From positions 310,001 through 374,000 of the forward strand of contig JAEWEY010000004.1 in the NCBI GenBank assembly GCA_023389105.1: a DNA stretch of 64,000 nt, read 5' to 3'. The position numbers were made by a program, and so were the translations under genes. Numbering within the stretch: position 1 is the first letter of the stretch; each line of letters starts with the position of its first letter. Shown here piece by piece: positions 1-8,339 of this stretch. The stretch is from Pseudomonadota bacterium. GTDB taxonomy: Bacteria; Pseudomonadota; Alphaproteobacteria; Sphingomonadales; Sphingomonadaceae. The notes below the pieces were generated by a model that was given only the letters and a program-made list of their open reading frames with translations, did no database searches and was not told the DNA's origin.

Positions 1-1
1 A

Positions 2-1183
2 GATCGGCTGCTGGCCGAGCCCGGGCTTCGCAAACCTTTGGATGGGAAGCGCGTTGCGATCCTTGCGCACCCCGCGTCCGTTACGCGCGATCTCACGCAC
101 AGCGTCGATGCGCTTGCCGGCGCAGGCGTGGAGCTGACCGCGGCCTTCGGGCCCCAACACGGTCTTCGCGGCGACAAGCAGGACAATATGGTGGAGTCCG
201 ACGACTTCACCGACCCGGTGCACAATATTCCGGTGTTCAGCCTCTACGGCGAAGTTCGCCGTCCGACTGGGCAGTCGATGGGCACCTTCGACACCATCCT
301 GATCGACCTGCAGGACCTCGGCTGCCGCATCTACACCTTCATCACCACGCTGTTGTACGTGCTCGAAGCCGCGGCGGAGCATGGCAAGTCTGTCTGGGTG
401 TTGGATCGCCCGAATCCCGCTGGGCGTCCGATTGAAGGTCTGACCTTGCGGCCCGGTTGGGAGAGCTTCGTTGGGGCCGGGCCGATCCCGATGCGTCATG
501 GCCTGACGCTCGGCGAGCTTGGCAAGTGGTTTATCGAGCACTTCAAGCTCGACGTCGATTATCGCGTGATCGAAATGGAGGGTTGGGAACCCGAAACGGG
601 ACCCGGATACGGCTGGCCGCCCGAGCGCGTCTGGATCAACCCAAGTCCCAATGCGGCCAACGTCAACATGGCCCGCGCCTACGCCGGGACGGTGATGCTC
701 GAGGGCACAACGCTTAGCGAGGGCAGGGGCACGACGCGCGCGCTCGAGCTGTTTGGTGCGCCGGATCTGGAGCCGAACCGCATTCTTGCCGAAATGCAGC
801 GCCTGGCGCCCGAGTGGCTGCGGGGCTGCACGCTTCGCGATACGACGTTTCAGCCCACGTTTCACAAGCATGTGGGCGAGATGTGCCGCGGCCTTTTCAT
901 CCACGCAGAAGGCGCCGCCTACGACCATCAGGCCTTCAAGCCATGGCGGCTGCAGTCGTTGGCATTCAAGGCCATCCGAAATCTCTATCCGGATTATGAT
1001 CTTTGGCGCGACTTCCCTTACGAGTATGAGTTCGACAAGCTGGCGATCGACGTGATCAACGGCTCTCCGCTGCTGCGCGAATGGGTCGACGATCATGGCG
1101 CCCAGGCGTCTGACCTCGACGAGCTAACGATCCCGGACGAACGCGAATGGGCGGAGCAGCGACAGGACTTCCTGCGTTATTAA
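2..1183 (+). CDS. namZ: NamZ/DUF1343-type exo-beta-N-acetylmuramidase, 5' end missing
   Basis: The reading frame is open to the left edge, so the start codon and any signal peptide lie outside the window. About 393 residues remain. The segment around residues 10-50 (GIDRLL-like start, AGKR-like strand, HPASV, FGPQHGLRG, KQDNM) and the strand DLQDLGCRIYTF are hallmarks of the DUF1343/GH171 family. Characterised members release N-acetylmuramic acid from peptidoglycan fragments. The C-terminal half keeps WINPSPN and TTLSEGRGTTR, also typical. In several family members the loop reads P-E-H-G; here it is P-Q-H-G, so catalysis by the standard residue is uncertain. No peptidoglycan-recycling neighbour is visible. 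The family call is firm; the muramidase activity is inferred. Confidence 0.88.
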   Translation, partial: DRLLAEPGLRKPLDGKRVAILAHPASVTRDLTHSVDALAGAGVELTAAFGPQHGLRGDKQDNMVESDDFTDPVHNIPVFSLYGEVRRPTGQSMGTFDTILIDLQDLGCRIYTFITTLLYVLEAAAEHGKSVWVLDRPNPAGRPIEGLTLRPGWESFVGAGPIPMRHGLTLGELGKWFIEHFKLDVDYRVIEMEGWEPETGPGYGWPPERVWINPSPNAANVNMARAYAGTVMLEGTTLSEGRGTTRALELFGAPDLEPNRILAEMQRLAPEWLRGCTLRDTTFQPTFHKHVGEMCRGLFIHAEGAAYDHQAFKPWRLQSLAFKAIRNLYPDYDLWRDFPYEYEFDKLAIDVINGSPLLREWVDDHGAQASDLDELTIPDEREWAEQRQDFLRY

Positions 1184-1270
1184 GGGATCAGGTTTCGATC
1201 AGCAGATGATCAGCGCGCCCGCGCCGAGAAAGTGGTAAAAGGCGTCTCTTGTCCAAGACAGGAGAAGCTC

Positions 1271-1909
1271 ATGAACAGGGCATTGTGTTGCGCCGCCCTT
1301 GCGGTTTCAATGCTGCAGGGTGCTTCCGCCACGGCTTCCAGCGTTACCGATAAAGGCGCTCGCCAGATCCGCGAAATCGTATTTCAAAATTACCCGCCAC
1401 GCGCCCTTGCTGCAGGTGAGCAGGGCGCCGTTTTCTTCGTAGTCCGGTTGGACAAGGATGCGCATGCGACCGAGTGCGAAGTCACCCACGGAAGCGGCCA
1501 TCCTCTCCTCGATATCGAGACATGCCAGCTCATTATGCTGCACGCGGAATTCAAGTCCGCGAGAGATGCGAACGGCCATCTCACGCAGCAGACGGCGGAA
1601 GGTGTCGTAAACTGGACCATCCCGGGCCGGACCCCGGAACCAATCAGACCAATTCTGCTGACAGGCGATCAGAAGCCGGAGAAGGTCGTCTGCAAGAAGA
1701 ACGTTCGCGTCGGCACGCTCGCGGCGGTGGAGCGTACGTGCATGACCAGTTCCGAATGGGCCAAACGGTCAGACGAGTCCCGGCAGACGTTTCAAGAGTT
1801 GCAGGGGCGCCGAGGCTTTACCAGCGAAGGCATGTGCCAAGGGCCCACTTGTGACTCCATTGCTCAGCAGGAGTATTTAAAGGCCCTTGCAACTCAAAAT
1901 CCGAAGTAG
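1271..1909 (+). CDS. Secreted protein with TonB C-terminal domain (copy 1 of a tandem pair)
   Basis: This 212-residue protein starts at an ATG preceded by AGGAGAAG. An upstream GTG in frame was rejected because the ATG gives a clean signal peptide (hydrophobic stretch about residues 4-20, cleavage near ATAS). Residues about 30-115 form a TonB_C-like fold: IVFQNYPPRALAAGEQG, then VRLDKDAHATECEVTHGSGHPLLD and a second cysteine in ETCQL. There is no membrane anchor or proline-rich arm, so this is not a classical TonB energy transducer. The C-terminal part (VVCKKNVRVGTLAAVERTC) matches the next gene closely. Function is unknown; a periplasmic or envelope role is inferred. Confidence 0.8.
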   Translation: MNRALCCAALAVSMLQGASATASSVTDKGARQIREIVFQNYPPRALAAGEQGAVFFVVRLDKDAHATECEVTHGSGHPLLDIETCQLIMLHAEFKSARDANGHLTQQTAEGVVNWTIPGRTPEPIRPILLTGDQKPEKVVCKKNVRVGTLAAVERTCMTSSEWAKRSDESRQTFQELQGRRGFTSEGMCQGPTCDSIAQQEYLKALATQNPK

Positions 1910-1960
1910 GAACGTAGGCGCAGTCAGATCCTGCGGCTCGATCAAACGAAGGGGTGTGTG

Positions 1961-2515
1961 ATGATCAAATCTGTGCTGGCGATACCGATCGTAGCTGCGC
2001 TGTCGACCGCATCGTTTGCGCAGGCTGCTGATAGAGCCGCTCAGAGCGCGCAAAACTGGGAAATCTTCCAGAAGCTGTACCCCGCTCGCGCAATTGCGGC
2101 CAAAGAAGAGGGCGCGGTCGGGTTCAAGGTTACAGTCGACGGCAAAGGATATGTGACCGAATGCAAGGTCACGCACAGCAGTGGCCATCCGTTGCTGGAT
2201 GCCGAGACCTGCAACCTCATCACGATGCATGCGGAATTCAAGCCGCTCCCGGGCCAGTCGGCCTCTCAGGCGCGCACGAGCGAGGGCGTGATTGCATGGA
2301 AGCTTCCGGCAAGCACGACGGCGCTGGCTGCGCCGAAGGTCATGGCTTCGTCAGATCTCGACACCGTTGTCTGTAAGAAAGCCATTCGCACCGGCACCAT
2401 CGGGGGAGTGGAACGCACCTGCATGACGAAGCGCGAATGGGGCAGGCAAACCGATGAATTGCGTCAGCCGTGGGAGGAATTGCAGGGTCGCAAGGGAATG
2501 ACCAACGGCCGCTAG
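1961..2515 (+). CDS. Secreted protein with TonB C-terminal domain (copy 2 of a tandem pair)
   Basis: This 184-residue protein starts at an ATG about 7 bases after GAAGGGG. An in-frame GTG directly before it (1958) is an alternative. Residues 1-23 are a signal peptide ending AQA. The body is a paralogue of the upstream gene: LYPARAIAAKEEGAVGF, TECKVTHSSGHPLLDAETC and MHAEFKP align with it directly, as does the tail motif VERTCMTKREWGRQ. The two genes are 51 bases apart on the same strand and probably arose by tandem duplication. This copy lacks the 30-residue C-terminal extension of the first. Function is unknown. Confidence 0.8.
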   Translation: MIKSVLAIPIVAALSTASFAQAADRAAQSAQNWEIFQKLYPARAIAAKEEGAVGFKVTVDGKGYVTECKVTHSSGHPLLDAETCNLITMHAEFKPLPGQSASQARTSEGVIAWKLPASTTALAAPKVMASSDLDTVVCKKAIRTGTIGGVERTCMTKREWGRQTDELRQPWEELQGRKGMTNGR

Positions 2516-2604
2516 CTGTCCCGACGGCATCGAGCTTGGTTAACGAAGAAGTAGGACGTTCCGCCTAACACGCTCTCACGATTTTGGGTGGGAGCGCGCC
2601 TTCG

Positions 2605-4002
2605 ATGGCCACGCAGGGTATCGAGCAAGTAACGGAAAATGCCATTCGCGCCGTCGCGCGCGATTGCGGTTCGCTGTCGATGGAATGCAGCGACGTGGCT
2701 GGCTACGTGCAAGGCGTCGCAACCCGCATTGCCGAGCATATGAAGATGCTCGACCAGCTCGAAGAAGTCACGACGCGCTTAATGGGCGATCAGGCGCGCG
2801 TTTCAGACTCAACCGATGAAGCCCGGCTGCTTTCGGAACAGGCCAAGGCAAAGCTCGATGCCGGCCGCGAGGCGATTGAAGGCACGATTGAGGGCTTCAA
2901 GGGGCTGACCAGCCTGATCGTCCAGCTTGGTGAGCGCATGGCCGGCTTTGCCTTGGCGATGAACCAGGTGCAGACCGTGTCGTCGACGATCGAGACGATT
3001 GCCCGCAAGACCAATATGCTCGCGCTCAACGCGACGATCGAGGCTGCGCGTGCGGGAGATGCAGGACGCAGCTTCGCGGTGGTTGCAGCCGAGGTGAAAA
3101 AGCTGGCGCACGACACGCGGGCCGCAACCAGCCAGATCGCATCGACCATCGGCGAACTTACCCGGGAAGCGGGCGCCGTCACCGCCGAGATCAAGACTGG
3201 CGTGGAACAGAGCCGCGCGGCCCAGAGCGGCTTCGGCATGATCAGCGACACCGTTCGCGAGGTCAGCGAGATCGTCGGGATGGTCGATCGCCAGACCGAA
3301 GGCATCGCGCACTCGACCAGCATGATCCAGACCAGCGTCGACCGCGTGAAAGCCGGCCTGACGGATTTCGCTGCCGACGCTCGCGACAACGGCAAGGAAT
3401 TGCTGACGGCCGAAAAGCGCCTCGCGCACCTTGAGCTACTGTCGAACACCATGCTCGACACGCTCGCCAACTCTGGCGCCGAGATCGACGACACTCCGTT
3501 CATCCTAAAGGCGCAAGAAACTTGCCGCCGCATTCAGGCCGCCATCGAACAGGCGATCGATGACGGTGAAGTCAGCGTCGACGACGTGTTCGACGCCGAT
3601 TATCGCATGGTGGAGGGCACCAACCCGGTGCAATACGACGTGCGTTTCAATGAATGCGCCGATCGCTACGTCCGGCCGATCCTCGATCGTACGAAGTCTG
3701 GCGACAACCGCATCATCGGTTCGGCCATCGGTGACATGAACGGTTATCTTCCGACCCATCTTTCGGAACGCAGCCATCCCCAGGGCCCGGATCCGGTCTG
3801 GAACGACGAGCACAGCCGCAATCGTCGCATCCTCATCGACGACACCACCCGCATGGCGCTGGCAAGCGACCGGCCTGCGACCCTCGCGACCTATCGCATG
3901 GAGCTGGGCGACAAGTTCATCCCGGTGAAGAACGTCTTCGTTCCCCTGTGGATCAAGGGCCGCCGCTGGGGCAATTTCGAACTCGCATACCGGGATGACT
4001 GA
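2605..4002 (+). CDS. Soluble methyl-accepting chemotaxis protein
   Basis: This is a 465-residue chemoreceptor without transmembrane segments. Residues about 10-280 are coiled coil and contain the hairpin tip of the MCP signalling domain (ETIARKTNMLALNATIEAAR, then GRSFAVVAAEVKKLA), the CheA/CheW contact region. The C-terminal 130 residues form a separate domain ending in WIKGRRWGNFELAYRD, found at the tail of many alphaproteobacterial receptors (DPxWNxxHxRNRR motif present). The ATG at 2605 was chosen over an in-frame TTG at 2584 because GGGAG lies upstream of it. No che genes are nearby, so partners must be encoded elsewhere. The absence of a membrane anchor suggests it senses an intracellular cue. 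Confidence 0.88.
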   Translation: MATQGIEQVTENAIRAVARDCGSLSMECSDVAGYVQGVATRIAEHMKMLDQLEEVTTRLMGDQARVSDSTDEARLLSEQAKAKLDAGREAIEGTIEGFKGLTSLIVQLGERMAGFALAMNQVQTVSSTIETIARKTNMLALNATIEAARAGDAGRSFAVVAAEVKKLAHDTRAATSQIASTIGELTREAGAVTAEIKTGVEQSRAAQSGFGMISDTVREVSEIVGMVDRQTEGIAHSTSMIQTSVDRVKAGLTDFAADARDNGKELLTAEKRLAHLELLSNTMLDTLANSGAEIDDTPFILKAQETCRRIQAAIEQAIDDGEVSVDDVFDADYRMVEGTNPVQYDVRFNECADRYVRPILDRTKSGDNRIIGSAIGDMNGYLPTHLSERSHPQGPDPVWNDEHSRNRRILIDDTTRMALASDRPATLATYRMELGDKFIPVKNVFVPLWIKGRRWGNFELAYRDD

Positions 4003-4126
4003 TCGCCTGTCCCGACGCGGGACCAAGGTTCCCGAAAGCTTACGCGATCATAAACCTCGTCTTTACGCCCTTGGGTTAGGACGAACTCGACTAGGCTTCG
4101 CCTGATGTCAGGACGAGGGGAGTAGA

Positions 4127-4822
4127 ATGGCGAATTTCCGGCCTGCCGCTCAGCAAAATGCCGCTTTGGCGAATGCTCAGCCGGTCAGCGTTGCCGAAAC
4201 ACAGCTTGCGCGTGTCGCGAGCGAAGGATCCACGCGCCATTCCTATCTGAATTCGCTTTTGGAAGCTTCGGGCCGCCATTCCGGTCGCGATCTGGCAGAC
4301 GCCGTTCATCTCCTTTGCAGCCTTCATGGCCGTTACCCAGGGCTGATCGAGCTTGCGCTGCAACGCTCGCCCAAAGGCCCGGTTCAGACCTGGCTCGGCC
4401 AGGCTTCCGAAGGGTTTGAGCGCGAGCGCCTTTTTCTTGTCCGTCTAACGTCCGCAGTAGGGCCGTTGCCAAGCACGCCGGCTGCTGGAGAAACGGAATC
4501 CAGCCTGGTCGCGGCTAGGCACGCGCTCGAGACGCTGGCCATGTCAGAGCGCGAAGGTTGCTCGCTCGGCGCGGCAACGGCGCTCGTCGGCGATTGGTCG
4601 CCAATCCGTCGGCTGCTCGATCGTGTCGCAACACGGGTTGGCATTGAATCTCCCGCGCCGTCGTTACCCGGGGAGAATTCGATCGTCGTGGCGATCGGCG
4701 AGGTTTCAGACTCGCCGGCGCGGGCACGAGCACTCGCATTTGGTGGAGAGCAGTTGCTCCTTCAGCATCGTGCGCTGTTCGACCTGCTGGAGGCACGTGC
4801 CGAAGCGCGCGGCGACTTCTAG
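4127..4822 (+). CDS. Uncharacterised protein, 231 residues
   Basis: The gene has a good start (GAGGGGAG upstream of ATG) and coding-like composition. I do not recognise a characterised family. The sequence is soluble and mostly helical. A distinctive block at about residues 145-170 reads GCSLGAATALVGDWSPIRRLLD, and the C-terminus reads ALAFGGEQLLLQHRALFDLLEAR. No cofactor or nucleotide motif is visible. It stands alone between the chemoreceptor and a convergent PspC-like gene, with 3 bases between the two stop codons. It looks like a sphingomonad-lineage conserved hypothetical. Confidence 0.65.
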   Translation: MANFRPAAQQNAALANAQPVSVAETQLARVASEGSTRHSYLNSLLEASGRHSGRDLADAVHLLCSLHGRYPGLIELALQRSPKGPVQTWLGQASEGFERERLFLVRLTSAVGPLPSTPAAGETESSLVAARHALETLAMSEREGCSLGAATALVGDWSPIRRLLDRVATRVGIESPAPSLPGENSIVVAIGEVSDSPARARALAFGGEQLLLQHRALFDLLEARAEARGDF

Positions 4823-4825
4823 ACC

Positions 4826-5119
4826 TTAAGCTGCCTTCTTGAACTCGATCTGGCTGTCGTCCGCGTCTCCGACTTCTTCAGCGTAGGAGCCTTCGGCGGC
4901 GATAGGCTTGTCCTTGATGAACAGACGAGCGGTCATGACGCCAAGGCCTAGCAAGAGGTACGCCGCAATCGCCATCAACGGGCTGTAAATGACCGATGCG
5001 GCGAAGGGGATGCGCAAATATACCGGGTTGAACCCGAACTCTTCGCCAATCGCCTCGCAGACGCCCAAAATCGTGTGCGAGCGCAGCGGAAGTGCGACCT
5101 GATCGACCTGCGTGTTCAT
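4826..5119 (-). CDS. PspC-domain small membrane protein
   Basis: This 97-residue protein begins with the pattern of PspC domains: HTILGVCEAIGEEFGFNPVYLRI, where the usual text is GVCAGLAEYFGIDPTLVRL. One or two hydrophobic segments (about residues 38-66) follow, then an acidic tail. The start chosen is the ATG at 5119, preceded on the minus strand by GGAG. A longer reading upstream has no support. PspC proteins are inner-membrane partners of phage-shock-type envelope stress responses, but no pspA or pspB is present here. Role inferred from the family only. Confidence 0.75.
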   Translation of the reverse strand: MNTQVDQVALPLRSHTILGVCEAIGEEFGFNPVYLRIPFAASVIYSPLMAIAAYLLLGLGVMTARLFIKDKPIAAEGSYAEEVGDADDSQIEFKKAA

Positions 5120-5374
5120 TTCAAACTCCATCGGCGAAATCCAATGCCCAAAGTAGAGCAAGAGGTGTGCCAATTCTGAAAACCTCGTTGTTACAGAGGC
5201 TTGTGGCCGACGCAGAATTGCGGGTTGGTGAATTTTACGCGGTGGCCGCCTATCAATTGGGAATCTGCACCGCATGCTGCAAGTGCGATATTGCGCCGCA
5301 ACACTTGAACAGTGTGCGTTCAGCGACAATCTGCTAGCGCCGGGTTGGTTCAGACCCGCATGGGAGTCACGGGC

Positions 5375-5794
5375 ATGATGCGGATCATGATGAAGTCGAA
5401 GATCCACCGCGCGACGGTGACTCAGGCCGACCTTCACTATGTAGGGTCGGTGACGATGGACGCCGATCTCATGGAAGCGGCCGATTTACTGGAAGGCGAA
5501 CAGGTGGCGATCGTCGACATCACCAATGGCGCCCGAATCGAAACCTACGTCATCCCTGGCCCTCGGGGTACGGGCGTAATCGGGATCAATGGCGCGGCGG
5601 CGCATCTGGTCCACCCTGACGATCTCGTTATCATCATGAGCTACGGCATGTTTGAGGATGGTGAGGCCAAGTCGCTTGTCCCGACGGTGGTTCACGTCGA
5701 CAGCCAGAATCGTGTCGTTAAGATCGGCAACGACCCGGCCGAACCAGTGCCTGGCAGCGATCAGCTCAGGGGCGACCTCGTCGACGCGAGCTAG
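5375..5794 (+). CDS. panD: Aspartate 1-decarboxylase
   Basis: PanD makes beta-alanine from L-aspartate for pantothenate and CoA synthesis. It is a pyruvoyl enzyme that cuts itself between Gly24 and Ser25; with the ATG at 5375 as start, HYVGS places exactly those residues at 24-25. Other conserved blocks are KIHRATVTQADLHY, NGARIETYVI, GVIGINGAAAHL and DDLVIIMSYG. Length (139 residues) is slightly above the E. coli protein (126) because of a C-terminal tail. GGGAG lies about 10 bases upstream of the start. The last 29 bases overlap the 3' end of the convergent protease gene. No other pan gene is nearby. Confidence 0.95.
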   Translation: MMRIMMKSKIHRATVTQADLHYVGSVTMDADLMEAADLLEGEQVAIVDITNGARIETYVIPGPRGTGVIGINGAAAHLVHPDDLVIIMSYGMFEDGEAKSLVPTVVHVDSQNRVVKIGNDPAEPVPGSDQLRGDLVDAS

Positions 5795-6962
5795 GAGCGG
5801 CGGTCAGCAGTCGCCAAGGCGCCGGCAGATAGTCCGTGGACATATAATAATAGAAAAGACACTGGCCCGTCGCGGTCCGGTTCACGCCTTTCGCGATGCC
5901 GAATGCCACGTCACCGCTGAACACCGGACCCCCGCTGTCGCCGCCGGCACAACCCGGCCCGCGCACCGTCACCCAGGTCGGTGAGCAAGGGCCACCACAC
6001 AGGCTTCCCGATGGCGCGTAATCGGTGAGTTCGACCAGCGCGCAACTGTATCCCGAGGTTTCGCCGTAATGGCAGACGAAGTCGCCTGCGCGCGTGCTCG
6101 CGACGTTTCGCCAGGTCGCGAGCTGTCGCAGCGTTCCAGCGCCGCGGTTGCTGTAGAACAAAGGGGAAGGCGAATTCGGGCTGCCGTTGATCTGTACGTC
6201 CTGATACGCCGCGCCCCACGATCCGATCATGGGTAGCTCCAGGGTCGATCCATCGACGTCGATGTAGGTGAGCTGATCGGGACAATGAGCGGCAGTGGTG
6301 ATAGCATTCGTCTCGCCGTTGGTAATTACAAAGGCGGTCGTGCAAAGGCTTCTGCGCGATTGAGGATTAAGACCCTCGACGCGTCCGCCGCCAAGAGCGC
6401 TCATGTCCGCTTCGCGAAGCTCGTTGATCACAATGCGCACGGGCACTCCGCTCACCTGCTCCGCCCGTGTCTTGATGGCCTCCACACCAAAACGCTGGGC
6501 GTCGGCGTTCGTCACCAGGATCACGACCTCGCCAGTGCGCTGGTCGTAGCCCGCACCGCGGGCATTCGGCAGGTCCGCGCGGACATCGATCAGATGACGT
6601 TTTAGCGCAGCGATTGCTTGTTCGTGCGTAGCTTTGGCCCCCGTCCGGAAGACGACCGGAACGCCTGCGATCATGCGTGGCGCGACCGGCTCGTCGCCGG
6701 CAAGCAATATGACGATCCGGTGCTCGGGCGAATGCTCGATGGAGATGCCGGCCAGACGGTTCGCGAATTCACGGGATATGGCGTCCGTCCCCGCAACGCT
6801 TGCCTCTTGTGCGCGTAGCCGCCGGGTCGCTTCAGCAATCGGCACGCCAAATTTCGCTGCGTACTGGAGCGCATCCTCGCCAACCGCCTGCGCCCGCGTG
6901 AGCGGTGTCTGGGCCTGGCCAGCAGACGTAAAAAACAGCAAAACCATGAACAGCCATCGCAT
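5766..6962 (-). CDS. Secreted trypsin-like serine protease with propeptide
   Basis: This 398-residue protein has a signal peptide (residues 1-18, ending AGQAQ) and a region of about 170 residues resembling the propeptides of alpha-lytic-protease-type enzymes. The peptidase domain begins near residue 200. The triad is visible: His226 in ITTAAHC, probably Asp255 in AAYQDVQI, and Ser343 in GCAGGDSGGP. Cysteine pairs near 207/227, 297/307, 322/326 and 338/368 suit an exported disulfide-bonded enzyme. The ATG at 6962 was chosen over upstream starts because it immediately precedes the signal peptide. Expected to be periplasmic or secreted; substrate unknown. Confidence 0.87.
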   Translation of the reverse strand: MRWLFMVLLFFTSAGQAQTPLTRAQAVGEDALQYAAKFGVPIAEATRRLRAQEASVAGTDAISREFANRLAGISIEHSPEHRIVILLAGDEPVAPRMIAGVPVVFRTGAKATHEQAIAALKRHLIDVRADLPNARGAGYDQRTGEVVILVTNADAQRFGVEAIKTRAEQVSGVPVRIVINELREADMSALGGGRVEGLNPQSRRSLCTTAFVITNGETNAITTAAHCPDQLTYIDVDGSTLELPMIGSWGAAYQDVQINGSPNSPSPLFYSNRGAGTLRQLATWRNVASTRAGDFVCHYGETSGYSCALVELTDYAPSGSLCGGPCSPTWVTVRGPGCAGGDSGGPVFSGDVAFGIAKGVNRTATGQCLFYYYMSTDYLPAPWRLLTAAPSSRRRGRP

Positions 6963-7009
6963 CCGGACCGTCTCATCCCCATGTTGGCGCCGAACCGCAA
7001 GGAGGACCC

Positions 7010-7498
7010 ATGGCCACCACAGTTTCCGGCTTCGACCTGACACCGCCCACCGACGAGCAATTCCAGCAGTTGGCGTCGGAACTCACCGACGAGGAGCGTC
7101 ATGTGCTTCTCGAGCACGGTACGGAGGCCCCATTTTGCGGGACCTTCCTCGATGAAAAGCGCCCAGGGACTTTCACGTGCCGGTTGTGCGGTCTTCCGCT
7201 CTTTCATGGCGGAACCAAGTTCGAAAGCGGCACGGGATGGCCAAGCTTCACCCAGCCCTTCGCGGACGACCATCTGCGGACCATCCGTGACACGAGCTAC
7301 GGAATGATCCGGACGGAGATCGTCTGCGGGCGCTGCGGATCCCACCAGGGGCACGTCTTTCCCGATGGGCCTCCCCCAACGGGCGAGCGCTATTGCATCA
7401 ACTCGGTGAGCCTCGACTTCACGCCAGCCGGCGAGCCGCTGCCCGACAAACTCGATCGCGGCGCTCCCGAGGGAGAGCCGGAGGCCGCGCGTGGCTGA
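7010..7498 (+). CDS. msrB: Peptide-methionine (R)-S-oxide reductase
   Basis: MsrB reduces methionine-R-sulfoxide in proteins using thioredoxin. All diagnostic residues are present: zinc ligands Cys57 and Cys60 (TFTCRLCG) and Cys106 and Cys109 (IVCGRCGSHQGHVF), the substrate block GTGWPSF, and the catalytic cysteine at 129 in RYCINS. A start with GGAGG 8-9 bases upstream fits. At 162 residues it is a little longer than usual, with an extra C-terminal tail rich in Glu and Pro. The following protease gene starts inside this gene's last codons, so the two are probably co-translated as an oxidative protein-damage pair. No signal peptide, so cytoplasmic. Confidence 0.96.
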   Translation: MATTVSGFDLTPPTDEQFQQLASELTDEERHVLLEHGTEAPFCGTFLDEKRPGTFTCRLCGLPLFHGGTKFESGTGWPSFTQPFADDHLRTIRDTSYGMIRTEIVCGRCGSHQGHVFPDGPPPTGERYCINSVSLDFTPAGEPLPDKLDRGAPEGEPEAARG

Positions 7499-8339
7499 AC
7501 CGGCGCGCGGGCCCTCGCGGTTCCCCTTCGTTTTAATCTTCCTGTTTATGGCGCTCGCCGCTGTGATCGGCGGCGTGGTCGCGCGGATGCTGCCCTTAGG
7601 GGCTGATTCCTCGCCCGCGGCGCCCCGCGTACTTGCCGGACCAGCGGAGGAAAGCCTTGCCCCGCTAGTCCGGAAGACGGCGCCGGCTGTGGTGAACATC
7701 GCTGTTCTGCAGCCCTCTCCGGCGCAGCAGAACCCCTTGCTTCAGGACCCGTTCTTCCGCCGTTACTTCGGGGTTCCCGATGCAGCGCTTCAACCGGCCA
7801 TGGCAGCCGGATCGGGCGTCATCGTGGACGGAGGCCGCGGTTTTGTGATCACGAACTTCCACGTCGTTCAGAACGCGCAGGCAATTCAAGTCATCCTTAA
7901 GGACGGCCGCAAGTTGGATGCCCAGCCCATCGGCGCTGCGCCGAGCCTGGACCTCGCGGTGTTGAAGGTTAGCGCCAAAGACCTGCCTACGTTGACGCTG
8001 GGCGACAGCAAGCAGCTGCAGGTCGGCGACTATGTCGTTGCGATCGGCAATCCTTTCGGACTCGGGCAGACGGTTACAAGCGGCATTGTCAGCGCCACCG
8101 ATCGTCCGCTTGGTCAGGATGACCAGCGGCGCTTCATCCAGACGGATGCTCCAATCAATCCGGGCAACAGCGGCGGTGCCCTCATCAGCTTGAGGGGCGA
8201 GCTGATCGGGATCAATTCCGCGCTGTTCAGCCCCAGCAGCAACCAGGGCAGCGCCGGCAATGTCGGGATTGGCTTCGCCATTCCGAGCAACGTCGTGAAA
8301 CATGTCTTGGCGGAAGCGGAACGTCAGTCTCCCCGCTGA
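7491..8339 (+). CDS. HtrA/DegP-type serine protease lacking a PDZ domain
   Basis: This 282-residue protein starts at a GTG overlapping the msrB stop by 8 bases. Residues 11-33 are an N-terminal membrane anchor. A trypsin-like domain follows with a complete triad: His124 (VITNFHVV), Asp154 (SLDLAVLKV) and Ser227 (INPGNSGGAL). The protein ends about 12 residues after IGFAIPSNVVKHVL, exactly where other HtrA proteins continue into PDZ domains. It is therefore a membrane-anchored, PDZ-free member, presumably facing the periplasm. The stop codon abuts the stop of the convergent gene. The lack of PDZ suggests regulation different from DegS or DegP. Confidence 0.88.
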   Translation: MAEPARGPSRFPFVLIFLFMALAAVIGGVVARMLPLGADSSPAAPRVLAGPAEESLAPLVRKTAPAVVNIAVLQPSPAQQNPLLQDPFFRRYFGVPDAALQPAMAAGSGVIVDGGRGFVITNFHVVQNAQAIQVILKDGRKLDAQPIGAAPSLDLAVLKVSAKDLPTLTLGDSKQLQVGDYVVAIGNPFGLGQTVTSGIVSATDRPLGQDDQRRFIQTDAPINPGNSGGALISLRGELIGINSALFSPSSNQGSAGNVGIGFAIPSNVVKHVLAEAERQSPR

